Source: Acidobacteriota bacterium (GTDB lineage Bacteria > Acidobacteriota > Blastocatellia > Pyrinomonadales > Pyrinomonadaceae). From it: a DNA stretch of 32,202 nt. The notes beneath the pieces were generated by a model. The model searched no databases and had not been told where the DNA came from. It saw nothing but the letters and a program-made list of their open reading frames with translations. Shown here one piece after another: positions 1 to 7,349 of the stretch. Location: positions 1-32,202 of the forward strand of contig JAKOVX010000082.1 of NCBI GenBank assembly GCA_029781855.1. Direction: 5' to 3'. The translations under genes and the position numbers were made by a program. How positions within the stretch are numbered: position 1 is the stretch's first letter; every line of letters begins with the position of its first letter.

Positions 1-2
1 TT

Positions 3-47
3 GGTGCCGTCGGCGATGTTCCGGTGCCGAGCGAGTTTGTGAGGTAG
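3..47 (+). CDS. C-terminal tail of a secreted FG-GAP/VCBS-like repeat protein (partial)
   Basis: Only the last 14 codons are present; the gene enters from the left edge. The frame reads GAVGDVPVPSEFVR and then a TAG stop. Endings of this kind (G-D-x-P-V-P followed by a short tail and stop) are common at the C-terminus of FG-GAP/VCBS beta-propeller repeat proteins in acidobacteria, where each repeat carries a similar 'GDxPVPADYDGDG' segment. The two other plus frames do not resemble a known protein end. The call rests on a very short stretch and is tentative. Confidence 0.4.
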   Translation, partial: GAVGDVPVPSEFVR

Positions 48-469
48 CAACGGTCGGTGGGCAGTGGTTGTCAGAGTGCTTGTTTCATTGACATCGAGCC
101 CTGCCCATTAGACCCTGAATTTGGAATTTGAAATTAACATCCGTAGCCAGGAATCGAAAATACGGCGAGGAAGTGTGTGAGTCCAATGCTCTTCCTTGCC
201 GTCCTGACTCCGTGGCAAAAGAATGTAACTCGCCCGTGATGCCGATTGCTCCACCCAAACTTACGTCATGAAAATAGCCGAAATACCTGTTCGACTGCCG
301 GCTGCCGCGATACCCAACCCAATACGACTCAAATACCCGCTACACGGGCCGGATACAAATTTGGGTCTTTTCCAAGGCCCCGACGCCCGTGGCTTTACAC
401 TGGTTCCACCACGCGGGCCAAAGACAGTCGCGTTTGATCTATCGAAAGCAACTTAGTCGGGTTCCTGAA
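48..469. other. Non-coding stretch with hairpins
   Basis: I see no convincing gene here. Short open frames on the plus strand (246-437 and 268-456) lack a ribosome binding site and resemble nothing I know. The stretch contains a repetitive A/T segment near 115-135 (GAATTT-GGAATTT-GAAATT), a strong 12-bp hairpin at 162-202, and a second inverted repeat (CACGGGC at 343-349 with GCCCGTG at 385-391). No T-run follows either hairpin, so they are not typical terminators. Confidence 0.5.
162..202 (+). repeat. 12-bp hairpin, possible pseudoknot
   Basis: ACGGCGAGGAAG at 162-173 pairs with CTTCCTTGCCGT at 191-202, giving 12 bp with a single G-U pair when read as plus-strand RNA. The loop has 17 nt. 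Five loop bases, GAGTC at 179-183, are complementary to GACTC at 206-210 just after the stem, which would allow an H-type pseudoknot. No T-run follows. It could be part of a structured RNA or of a 3' region of the upstream gene. I could not match it to a known RNA family. Confidence 0.45.
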
Positions 470-1012
470 CTATTCGTCGGCTTTCTTAAGGTCCGTTGTC
501 TCGGCTACGCGATCCATATCAAGGTGTCGGGTCGTTCCTTCGACAACGCTTACCGGTACGCGATCGCCGGGATCGCGACTTGTGTCAAAGATATCGGAAA
601 CAAATGCGGTTTGCGGCGACGGCAGAGCGTTTGCGGTCGCTGATCCGCGAAGCGACGAGATTTCATCGGAACCAAAATTGACGTTATCTTTCTGATATTG
701 TTTCAACTCTATAAGTTTGCCGAGTCCCGGAGCCAACGTCGCAAACGCTGGGATCAAGAGCCAAAACCACCAACCGAATCCCATAGGTTGGAATGCCAAA
801 AAGATAGAAATAATAAAAAATGCGACCGAGATAAAAAGCAGTGTTAATACTTCTTCCCAAGTCGGTTTCCTTTTATTTTTCCTGATCTTGCCGTCATCGC
901 GAACTGTTAATCTCCCCGATATCACATCCGATACCAATTTCAGATCACACCCGCATTTACGGCAAAACTTGCCCTCATCAGGGTTTTCTATTCCACATTT
1001 TGGACAAAACAT
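470..1012 (-). CDS. Zinc-ribbon membrane protein
   Basis: The 180-residue protein starts with a zinc ribbon: C3-x2-C6 and C17-x2-C20 in CPKCG/CRKCG context, as in the zinc_ribbon_2 type domains. A charged linker follows, then two hydrophobic membrane segments at about 55-74 and 80-100, and a polar C-terminal tail. The tail contains SVVEGTTRHLD; a similar V-T-E-x-T-T-R-x-L motif occurs near the end of many acidobacterial zinc-ribbon membrane proteins. The ribbon would sit in the cytoplasm. The function is unknown; the ribbon may bind protein or nucleic acid. No clear ribosome binding site precedes the start, but the start places the first CxxC at residue 3, as is usual for this domain. Confidence 0.85.
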   Translation of the reverse strand: MFCPKCGIENPDEGKFCRKCGCDLKLVSDVISGRLTVRDDGKIRKNKRKPTWEEVLTLLFISVAFFIISIFLAFQPMGFGWWFWLLIPAFATLAPGLGKLIELKQYQKDNVNFGSDEISSLRGSATANALPSPQTAFVSDIFDTSRDPGDRVPVSVVEGTTRHLDMDRVAETTDLKKADE

Positions 1013-1281
1013 AATATCTATAGTGCCGTAATTATACTTTCAAGCAAAATTACGAATGTTGAGGCGGCGCTGTTCAATGCATTTGCACATTTGGATCTTT
1101 GCCAACACTTCGAGCGGCGGGCAGCCCGATCGCACTGTCGTGAACGGTTCAGATCTCCGCTCAAATACCCGCCGAAATAGTGGAGATATCGCGCACCCGA
1201 AAAGCGATTTTTCGATAGGAAAATGCTTTACGCAATTTTCGTTTTGATATAGGTTCTCAACGATTTTTCCGAAAAGTCGAA

Positions 1282-1391
1282 GTGCGCCTGACGGGGGTGT
1301 TTTGTGCGCCTGAAGGGGTAATCGAGTGCGCCTGAGAGGGGGTTTGAGTGCGCCTGGCGGATGGTTTTAGTGCGCCAAACACTTGTTTCTA
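1282..1391 (+). repeat. Five direct repeats with an exact 22-bp period
   Basis: GTGCGCCTG begins at 1282, 1304, 1326 and 1348, and a diverged copy, GTGCGCCAA, begins at 1370. The period is exactly 22 bp each time. After the conserved 9-mer comes a G-rich block (such as ACGGGGG, AAGGGG, AGAGGGGG) and then a T-rich spacer. The conserved core with variable spacer is what is expected for repeated protein-binding sites on one face of the helix. Possible origins are the end of an IS21-type element, whose ends carry several direct repeats, iteron-like sites, or an operator array. Confidence 0.85.
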
Positions 1392-1445
1392 CCCACTTTG
1401 CCGATCTCCGCCATTTTTCACGACAAAAAAGTGAAATTCACGACC

Positions 1446-1473
1446 CGCGCATTTTTGCGCGCGTAAATGCGCG
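1446..1473. repeat. Perfect 9-bp inverted repeat
   Basis: CGCGCATTT at 1446-1454 is the exact reverse complement of AAATGCGCG at 1465-1473, with a 10-base spacer that itself is GC-alternating. It lies 55 bases after the last 22-bp repeat and about 40 bases past the stop of the minus-strand gene ending at 1512. No T-run follows on either strand, so a terminator role is weak. It may belong to the same remnant as the repeat array. Confidence 0.55.
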
Positions 1474-1511
1474 TTTCCGGGGGAACGGGAAACTGAGGTC
1501 GTCTGACGAAA

Positions 1512-2138
1512 TTATCTGTCGCTTTGTGACAGGTCGAGGGTGATCGCGAGGCGGTAGATCGCCGGTTCGGAAACTTCTATTTCTTTAGAACCGGTTGCCG
1601 ATTTGTAGCTGGCCGTGACCCGCAATTTTGCCGTGCCGGGCTGCTTGCGGAATGTGAACTCGCCGCTGATGTTGGTGGTCGTGGATCCGAGCTTTCTTAA
1701 TGAGCCGTCTGCATTTACCTCTGCAAGGTCCACCTTGGCACCCGTTACGCTGGTGCCTTCCTTGAAGAAAATACTTCCTTTGACGATGACCAGGGTACCC
1801 TGGTCGGGCGAAAGGATCAGGCGTTCGCCGAGGTCGCTGACCTTATTTTTCCGCACCTCGACGTTGTACAGGACACCGCTCGCATAACCGTTTGCCTCGA
1901 ACACAAGGTTGTAAACCCCATTATCGAGGCCATTTAGGATAAATTCACCCTTGTTGTTGGCGGTCGCAGATTTGACGTCAGCCCCGTTCTGCCGGGCGGT
2001 CACCGTGGCGCCGGGAATGCCCGAACCGCGCGTGTTGCGGACCTTGCCCTTTAACCCGCCGGTCTGGCCGAACGCCGACACGGCCACGCCCGCGATCAGC
2101 AAACCCAATAAAATAAACGATATCCGAGTCTTATGCAT
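1512..2138 (-). CDS. Secreted carboxypeptidase-regulatory-like domain protein
   Basis: A 208-residue protein with an N-terminal signal peptide (hydrophobic stretch ILLGLLIAGVAVSAFGQ) and two transthyretin-like beta-sandwich segments. The first, with GLKGKVRNTRGSGIPGATVTA followed by a G-x-F segment, matches the carboxypeptidase regulatory-like fold. The second begins near VIVKGSIFFKEGTSVTGAKV and again ends in a G-E-F-T-F element. Such domains bind or scaffold extracellular partners; they are not enzymes. I chose the ATG at 2138 rather than one 12 codons upstream, because it places the signal peptide at the N-terminus. This start overlaps the stop of the upstream epimerase by eight bases (ATGCATAA), so translation of the two genes is probably coupled. 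Confidence 0.8.
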   Translation of the reverse strand: MHKTRISFILLGLLIAGVAVSAFGQTGGLKGKVRNTRGSGIPGATVTARQNGADVKSATANNKGEFILNGLDNGVYNLVFEANGYASGVLYNVEVRKNKVSDLGERLILSPDQGTLVIVKGSIFFKEGTSVTGAKVDLAEVNADGSLRKLGSTTTNISGEFTFRKQPGTAKLRVTASYKSATGSKEIEVSEPAIYRLAITLDLSQSDR

Positions 2139-3123
2139 TTCCGTATGAAGACGCCGCCTCTTGGCCATTACCAAGTTCGGCGGCTACATCATTGATGATG
2201 TCATCCAGTGTTCGGGTTGGCTGGTACCCGATCATCCGACGCGCTTTTGTCAGATTGGGCACCCGTCGCTGCATGTCCTCAAAACCCTCACCGTAGGCCT
2301 CGTCATACGAAACGAACTTGATCTGACTCGCACTGCCGGTCAGTGCGATCGCCCGCTCGGCAAGGCCATTTATCGAGACCTCTTCGTCGTTGCCGAGGTT
2401 TACAACCTGGCCAAAGCATGCGGGCGTTTCGATCAGTTTGGTCAGCCCCTCAACCACATCCGCAACGTGCCCGAAGCACCGCGATTGCGTTCCGTCGCCG
2501 TGGACGGTGATCGTCTCATTTTTCAAAGCGGCCTCGATAAATCGGGGCACTACCATCCCGTATTGGCCCGTCTGCCGCGGACCGACGGTGTTGAAAAGAC
2601 GGGTTACGACGACCGGCAGCTGCGTCTCTTTCCAATGGGCGAGGGCGAGGAATTCGTCGAGCGTCTTTGCACAGGCGTATGCCCATCGGTGCTTGTCGGT
2701 CGCACCGGTGAGCAGGTCGTCCTCCTCGTTGAAAGGCACCGAAATGCCCTTGCCATATACCTCGGACGTCGATGGAATAAGGACGCGCTTTCGATACCGC
2801 GAGCAGAATTTCAGTACAGTATCCGTCCCGTGAAAGATCGTTTCGATCGTCTTGACCGGCTGCTCCATTATCAGCCGAACGCCGACAGCGCTGGCCATGT
2901 GATATACGCGGTCGGTCTCGCGGACGAGCACTTCCATCAGCTTGGCATCGAGCACGGTGTCGATTATCAGCCTGAACCCTTGTCGATCCTCGAGATGAGC
3001 GATATTCGAATATCGCCCCGTCGAAAGGTCGTCAATGACCGTGACCTCATGCCCGTCGCCAAGTAGCTTGTCGCAAAGATGGCTGCCGATGAATCCGGCC
3101 CCGCCGGTGATCAATATCTTCAT
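2131..3123 (-). CDS. NAD-dependent sugar-nucleotide epimerase/dehydratase
   Basis: A 330-residue extended short-chain dehydrogenase. The Rossmann NAD motif GGAGFIGS lies at 7-14, an acidic pair DD at 31-32 would bind the adenosine ribose, and the catalytic Y149-x3-K153 (YACAK) follows an STSEVYG segment at 118-124. Motifs such as RLFNTVGPRQ and the HVADVVEG region are typical of UDP-glucose 4-epimerase, UDP-glucuronate decarboxylase and dTDP-glucose 4,6-dehydratase relatives. The exact substrate cannot be decided by eye. It would act in the cytoplasm to make an activated sugar for polysaccharide or glycoprotein. Its stop overlaps the start of the secreted protein downstream. No other glycan gene is next to it. 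Confidence 0.88.
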   Translation of the reverse strand: MKILITGGAGFIGSHLCDKLLGDGHEVTVIDDLSTGRYSNIAHLEDRQGFRLIIDTVLDAKLMEVLVRETDRVYHMASAVGVRLIMEQPVKTIETIFHGTDTVLKFCSRYRKRVLIPSTSEVYGKGISVPFNEEDDLLTGATDKHRWAYACAKTLDEFLALAHWKETQLPVVVTRLFNTVGPRQTGQYGMVVPRFIEAALKNETITVHGDGTQSRCFGHVADVVEGLTKLIETPACFGQVVNLGNDEEVSINGLAERAIALTGSASQIKFVSYDEAYGEGFEDMQRRVPNLTKARRMIGYQPTRTLDDIINDVAAELGNGQEAASSYGNA

Positions 3124-3191
3124 AACTTCGAATTATATCGTTTTTTGCGGCAGGATGTCGCCACCAGCGGCGGGGAACAACCGCCACTCGA

Positions 3192-3776
3192 TCAATAATC
3201 CGAATTGAGCACGTATTGGACGTTCGTAGAGTGGTTTGGTTCGGCAGCATTGAGTGCGGACGTGATCACGTCCGCCGTGAAATTGCCCTGTGCCCCGAGG
3301 AGGATCGCCTCGCAGGCGAGCCACTGGTCAACTTTCTTGTCGACGTCTGTCGAGCCGCCGTTTCCGGCACCGCCGTAGTTTTTCAGGATCTGCCGCTTGG
3401 TAGAGTTTTTGAACCGTCCGCGGAGATACTTGAGGTAATCGACACTCGCATTTACCGACATCAGCGGATCCGCGACCATTGCCTCCGGCGTGTATTTATA
3501 ACGTTTTTCCGGAAACAGGGCGTTCATGATGTTCAGTGTATTTCGCTCGATCTGCCCGAAACCGGCGGCGTATTTCTTGAGCGGCTCGCCTTTGTCGTTC
3601 ATCTGCCACCAGTTCTGAAATACGCTCTCTTCCCAAAACAGTCCGATCAACAACGCATTCGAAAACTCGACGCGCGTGTCCACGACGTTACCGTGTTCAA
3701 GCAAATGCCACATCTCGCCGAACGTAAATCCGTGCTCAGGGTTCCACGCCCAACCTTTCCAATTCTTACTTGCCAT
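3192..3776 (-). CDS. Lysozyme/lytic-transglycosylase-like protein
   Basis: A 194-residue protein with no signal peptide. Its motif order resembles goose-type lysozyme and SLT lytic transglycosylases: WEES at 48-51 (candidate catalytic Glu), GFGQIE at 72-77 (like the G-L-M-Q motif), a DPLMSVNASVDYL segment at 103-115 (like 'dP..Ni..G..YL'), and NYGGAG at 133-138 (like 'A-Y-N-x-G'). If correct, it cleaves the glycan strands of peptidoglycan. The lack of an export signal is odd: it may leave by another route, be a phage- or secretion-system-derived effector, or act after lysis. It is flanked by 68 and 76 bases and seems to be transcribed by itself or with the genes upstream. The assignment rests on motif order only. 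Confidence 0.6.
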   Translation of the reverse strand: MASKNWKGWAWNPEHGFTFGEMWHLLEHGNVVDTRVEFSNALLIGLFWEESVFQNWWQMNDKGEPLKKYAAGFGQIERNTLNIMNALFPEKRYKYTPEAMVADPLMSVNASVDYLKYLRGRFKNSTKRQILKNYGGAGNGGSTDVDKKVDQWLACEAILLGAQGNFTADVITSALNAAEPNHSTNVQYVLNSDY

Positions 3777-3852
3777 CGACTTCTACAAAAAACTCCTTCG
3801 AGCTGAGACGGAATCTATCATTTGATTTTGCGAATCGAAACGACCATTTCTA

Positions 3853-6192
3853 TCAATTTTTTAGATGTCTTTCAAAGAAATTTAATATCCGTGTGTATTC
3901 GTCGGTCCAGCTCGTCGGGCGGACGAATCCGTGACTCTCGGACGGATAGAACATCACTTCGAAATACTGTGTCTTGCCGAGACGGATCAGCTTTTCGACA
4001 AGCTGCTGCGAATCCTGGACGTGGACGTTGTCATCGACGATGCCGTGCAGGATCAGCAGGTTCGTAATTAAGCCGTCGGCATACGAGATCGGCGAGCTGC
4101 GTTTGTATGCCTCGGGATTTTTGTCGGGAAAACCTAGCCTCTGGGCCGTGTAACCGGGCGACGACGCGTAATAATTCTTCCAGTCCGCGACGGGCCGTAA
4201 AGCCGCCGCTGCCGCGATCTTATCAGATGCCCGAAACGCTAGCATTTCGGCCATAAATCCGCCGTAGCTGCCGCCGTAAACACCGACCTTAGCCGGATTC
4301 ACGGCGTAATTCTTGATCATGTAGTCGATCGCGTCGATATGGTCATCCATGTCCTTGCCGCCGAGAAAATCGTAAACATCGGTCCGCCAATCCCGCCCGT
4401 AACCTGCCGACCCGCGATAGTCGATGTCCAGCACGACGTAGCCTTTCTGCGTCAGCAGTTCGTTGAACATAAACTCGCGATAATAGTTGTTCCAGCCGTT
4501 GATCACGTTCTGCAAATAACCCGCACCATGGACAAACACGACCATTGGGTATTTCTTCTTTTGATCAAACCCGTCTGGAAGATAGATCTTCGACTTGATC
4601 TGCTTGCCGTCGCGGGAAGGAATGTCGATGAATTTAGGAGCGTTCCACGGACGCTTCGTGAATGCGTCAGGAACGGTCTTGATCAATCTCATCGCAGGCG
4701 GGAATATATTGCTTTTTTCGCAACGGTAACAAAGTTCTTGAGAATAAAGTTCATCCGGTTGATTCCAGCGCGAGAAGCTGAACAGGAGCGCGGCTTTGTC
4801 ACCATCGGTTTCCATCTGAGGACTCCCTTTCATCCCAACTAACGAAGGCTTACTTTCGACTTTCCATTCCTGGGGATTATCTTCATCCTTTGTTTCAATT
4901 ACGTAGAACTCTCGTTCCGATGTCCCCAGCTCGGTCGAACTATAAACAATGTCGTTCCCGTTGCCGAACCACTTTGCCCATTCAACCTGCCAGTTGCCTT
5001 TTGTGAGCTGTGTAATTTCGACCTTCCCAGAGTAGCCCGGATCTGAAGGATTCTCGCCGCGGACCTCGCCCGTAGGGTTCGGTTCTGGCTTATTTATTTC
5101 AAGCTTTGCTAGATAGATGTGGTTGTAACCGTCTTTTTCCGAACAGAAAAAGAGCTGCCTCGCATCCTTCGGGTTCGGCTCGACGATCGCCGACAGCGGA
5201 GCGAGCCATTTTTCGTCGGTTTCCTCGGTGACGAGGATCGTCTGCTCGTCTTTGCTGCCGGCGTTGTGAACGAAGTAAAGCTGACGCCGCTTGGTGTCTT
5301 TGTCACCGCGATCGACGATTAGGCTGCGGCCGTCTGCCGCCCAAACGATCCGCCGAAAACCGCCGACACCCTCACTTTTCGGCAATTTGATCTCGAACGG
5401 CGCGTCGCGGCTGCCATCCGCCGGTGTCACGAACAATTTCTGCTCAGACCATCCGCGGCGAATTGTCGGAGCCTGAACGAATTCGTCAAGATAATTCGGC
5501 ACGAACAGCGCTTTTTGCTTTGAATTGTCCGAAACGGTGTACGCGATCATCGTACCGGTTTTGTTCGCGACCGCCTGGCCTACGGTGATAAATTCCGCCG
5601 GCTTCGCCTCTTTCGTCAGCTGGATCGTCGTCGCGTCCGCTGTATTCAGCACGAAAAGATTACCGTCCTGCTGATACAAAATGCGGTCGTTATCGAGGAA
5701 TCGTGCCGCTACCTCGGGCTTCACGGTTTTGGTGTAACGTTTGGGCGTCGCCTCGCCGAGTTTGAGTACATACAGATCGCCACCCTGCGTAAACACAAGC
5801 TTTCTTGAGTCGGGCGACCATTCAAAATTACCAAATTGATTCTCGCGGTCCTTTGCGAAATCGTCCTTAACGATCAGGCCGTAATCGAGCTTTTTGTCCG
5901 GCGTCGGCGAAGGTTTCGGCACCGGCACGTCGCTGACCCGCAGAATGATCTTCGGCTCGCCGCCGCTGGTCGAAACCAGATAGAGATCGCGGGGCATCTT
6001 GCCCTCCGCGTTCCATAAAAACACGACCTTGGTGCCGTCCGGCGAGAGCTTTTCGCCCTCCGCCCGCATACCTGCGATCGACGGCTCGGCCATGATCTCC
6101 GGCACCGTCAGATCCTGCGCTTGCAGGCTAACGGTGAAAAAGTAGGCGATAAGAAGCCAGAGCGTGGCTCTAATAATAATTGACCGTTTCAT
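3853..6192 (-). CDS. Secreted S9 prolyl-oligopeptidase family peptidase
   Basis: A 779-residue serine peptidase with a signal peptide (ending near SLQAQ). Residues of about 40-480 form the WD40-like/DPP-IV-type beta-propeller, with repeats such as LSPDGTKVVF and WSPDSRKLVF. The C-terminal alpha/beta hydrolase has the nucleophile in GGSYGG (Ser about 642), Asp in GIVDDNVH (about 720) and His in SESHGF (about 754). The catalytic order and the DDNVH element match the S9B/S9C branch (dipeptidyl-peptidase IV or acylaminoacyl-peptidase-like). It would trim peptides in the periplasm. It lies six bases after the stop of the P4-type phosphatase gene, so the two are an operon. Confidence 0.93.
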   Translation of the reverse strand: MKRSIIIRATLWLLIAYFFTVSLQAQDLTVPEIMAEPSIAGMRAEGEKLSPDGTKVVFLWNAEGKMPRDLYLVSTSGGEPKIILRVSDVPVPKPSPTPDKKLDYGLIVKDDFAKDRENQFGNFEWSPDSRKLVFTQGGDLYVLKLGEATPKRYTKTVKPEVAARFLDNDRILYQQDGNLFVLNTADATTIQLTKEAKPAEFITVGQAVANKTGTMIAYTVSDNSKQKALFVPNYLDEFVQAPTIRRGWSEQKLFVTPADGSRDAPFEIKLPKSEGVGGFRRIVWAADGRSLIVDRGDKDTKRRQLYFVHNAGSKDEQTILVTEETDEKWLAPLSAIVEPNPKDARQLFFCSEKDGYNHIYLAKLEINKPEPNPTGEVRGENPSDPGYSGKVEITQLTKGNWQVEWAKWFGNGNDIVYSSTELGTSEREFYVIETKDEDNPQEWKVESKPSLVGMKGSPQMETDGDKAALLFSFSRWNQPDELYSQELCYRCEKSNIFPPAMRLIKTVPDAFTKRPWNAPKFIDIPSRDGKQIKSKIYLPDGFDQKKKYPMVVFVHGAGYLQNVINGWNNYYREFMFNELLTQKGYVVLDIDYRGSAGYGRDWRTDVYDFLGGKDMDDHIDAIDYMIKNYAVNPAKVGVYGGSYGGFMAEMLAFRASDKIAAAAALRPVADWKNYYASSPGYTAQRLGFPDKNPEAYKRSSPISYADGLITNLLILHGIVDDNVHVQDSQQLVEKLIRLGKTQYFEVMFYPSESHGFVRPTSWTDEYTRILNFFERHLKN

Positions 6193-6198
6193 TGGTTA

Positions 6199-7047
6199 TC
6201 AGGGTAGTTCCAGGGCGTTCAGACGTTTCTCGGTTTTCTGATCTTCGGTCAGTCGTCCATAGCCGTAGATCGCGTTTTCCCAGGTGCCGTACATCGCGTT
6301 TGGCAGCATGATGTAGCGTTTGCCGAACAGATCCTTGGCCTTGTCGACCTCGGCGAAACGATCATCGACGGACTTCTTTTCAAATACGTTCGAATGGTCA
6401 TCAAGGTTATCGCCGATGAACATGACGATGCGGTATTTTGCCAGAATTATTTGCCGCCGTGCCTCTTTGCTCGACTCGGCCGTTTTCAGGAGTACGTTCT
6501 CGTCGCTGACGTCCGGGAATCCGACCGATTTGAGATTGTCGATCGTCGCCTGTTTTTGAACTTCATCGCGATTAGACACGAAAAAGACTTTGGCACCGAG
6601 TGACCTGGCATACTTTGCGAAATCAACGGCCCCCGGTATCGCTTTCGCCTTTCGCATCTCGCCCCAGGCGTACCAATCCTTAAGGTTAAACGGAGCCCGA
6701 TTCTTGATCGCAAGTGCCTGTGCGGGAGAATTGTCGAGCATCGTTTCGTCAATGTCGACCATGATCGCCCGCGGCTTTTTCTGCTCTGCCTTCGTCAATT
6801 TTCGAAAATTCCGTTTGTCGAGGTCCGCATCGAGCGACCAGCGGGCCATATTAAACGCCTGATAGGCGAGGGCCCGATATTCACCGGCCTTCTGCATATA
6901 GAGCGTAGCTCCGACCTGATATTCGTTGTTCGCGGACGCTTGTGCCAACGCGGTGCCCTGTTGAGCGACGGACGAACCCGCGAAATATCCGGAGGCAACG
7001 CCCGACACGATCAGTGCGAAACCCAGAAAGTACTTTTTCGATCTCAT
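6199..7047 (-). CDS. P4-type acid phosphatase / 5'-nucleotidase (HAD class)
   Basis: A 282-residue secreted HAD phosphatase. The family motifs are present: DIDET at 98-102 (nucleophile D98, acid D100), FFVSNRD at 155-161, and IGDNLDD at 211-217. These match the lipoprotein e(P4)/class C acid phosphatase family, which dephosphorylates nucleotides outside the cytoplasm so that nucleosides can be taken up. The N-terminus has a signal peptide with an SSVAQQ cleavage region. No lipobox cysteine is visible, so unlike the Haemophilus P4 protein this one is probably soluble or held by the uncleaved signal. It is the first gene of an operon with the S9 peptidase, suggesting a shared scavenging role. 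Confidence 0.92.
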   Translation of the reverse strand: MRSKKYFLGFALIVSGVASGYFAGSSVAQQGTALAQASANNEYQVGATLYMQKAGEYRALAYQAFNMARWSLDADLDKRNFRKLTKAEQKKPRAIMVDIDETMLDNSPAQALAIKNRAPFNLKDWYAWGEMRKAKAIPGAVDFAKYARSLGAKVFFVSNRDEVQKQATIDNLKSVGFPDVSDENVLLKTAESSKEARRQIILAKYRIVMFIGDNLDDHSNVFEKKSVDDRFAEVDKAKDLFGKRYIMLPNAMYGTWENAIYGYGRLTEDQKTEKRLNALELP

Positions 7048-7092
7048 AATATTAGGTTAGTCTTAAGATTTGATAGCGATTATAAATGATTT

Positions 7093-7311
7093 ATGGGCGA
7101 AACACCGCATACGCGATCTGATGCCGACGTTCAAAAAGAAGACGCCTCCGAAGAAGCGTCCTGGGGTGAAGATCAAAAGAACCGCGGCTACTACTACGAT
7201 GATTCGCACGGTTACGAGACTTATGTGCCGGAACTCGACGATGACATCGATGAGGACGACCTCCCTGAATCTGACAACGGTGCAGGTTCAACGCACGATC
7301 AACTGTCGTAG
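7093..7311 (+). CDS. Small acidic protein of unknown function
   Basis: A 72-residue protein rich in Asp, Glu, Gly and Tyr (RGYYYDDSHGYETY, then DDDIDEDDLPESD). It has no signal peptide, membrane segment or cysteine. I do not recognise the family. It is read divergently from the phosphatase gene, with 45 bases between the starts. No clear Shine-Dalgarno sequence precedes the ATG. The codon use looks natural and the composition is far from that of the opposite-strand frames, so I think it is real. Acidic, disordered small proteins of this sort occur as regulators or partners of basic proteins, but nothing here shows which. Confidence 0.6.
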   Translation: MGETPHTRSDADVQKEDASEEASWGEDQKNRGYYYDDSHGYETYVPELDDDIDEDDLPESDNGAGSTHDQLS

Positions 7312-7349
7312 AATCCAGTCCTAATTGAACGTCCGTGATCGCACTGTGT

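Larger units (their letters stand above)
1013..1511. other. Long intergenic region with 22-bp repeats
   Basis: About 500 bases without a credible gene, lying upstream of the zinc-ribbon gene and downstream of the carboxypeptidase-regulatory gene. The open frames 1056-1247 and 1361-1543 have unnatural composition and no ribosome binding site. The region holds an array of five 22-bp repeats (1282-1391), a perfect 9-bp inverted repeat (1446-1473) and a small palindrome GTGAAATTCAC (1431-1441). The density of ordered elements suggests a DNA site or the remnant of a mobile element end. Confidence 0.6.

Noticed and set aside
160..215. Signal recognition particle RNA on the minus strand, because GTCAGGAC and AAGGAAG occur close together.
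   Set aside because: The conserved SRP domain IV sequence and its internal loops are not matched, and the strong hairpin here pairs in a different way.
246..456. Two overlapping plus-strand open frames in the left non-coding stretch.
   Set aside because: No ribosome binding site, no recognisable motif, and the two frames overlap each other; composition is not protein-like.
1282..1391. CRISPR array.
   Set aside because: Units are 22 bp in total with no room for unique spacers, and no cas gene is present.
1361..1543. Open frame starting inside the 22-bp repeat array.
   Set aside because: It begins in repeat DNA, has no ribosome binding site and runs antisense into the end of the carboxypeptidase-regulatory gene.
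2161..3066. 301-codon frame on the plus strand.
   Set aside because: It lies antisense to the epimerase, whose Rossmann and Tyr-x3-Lys motifs are clear; the product has no recognisable domain.
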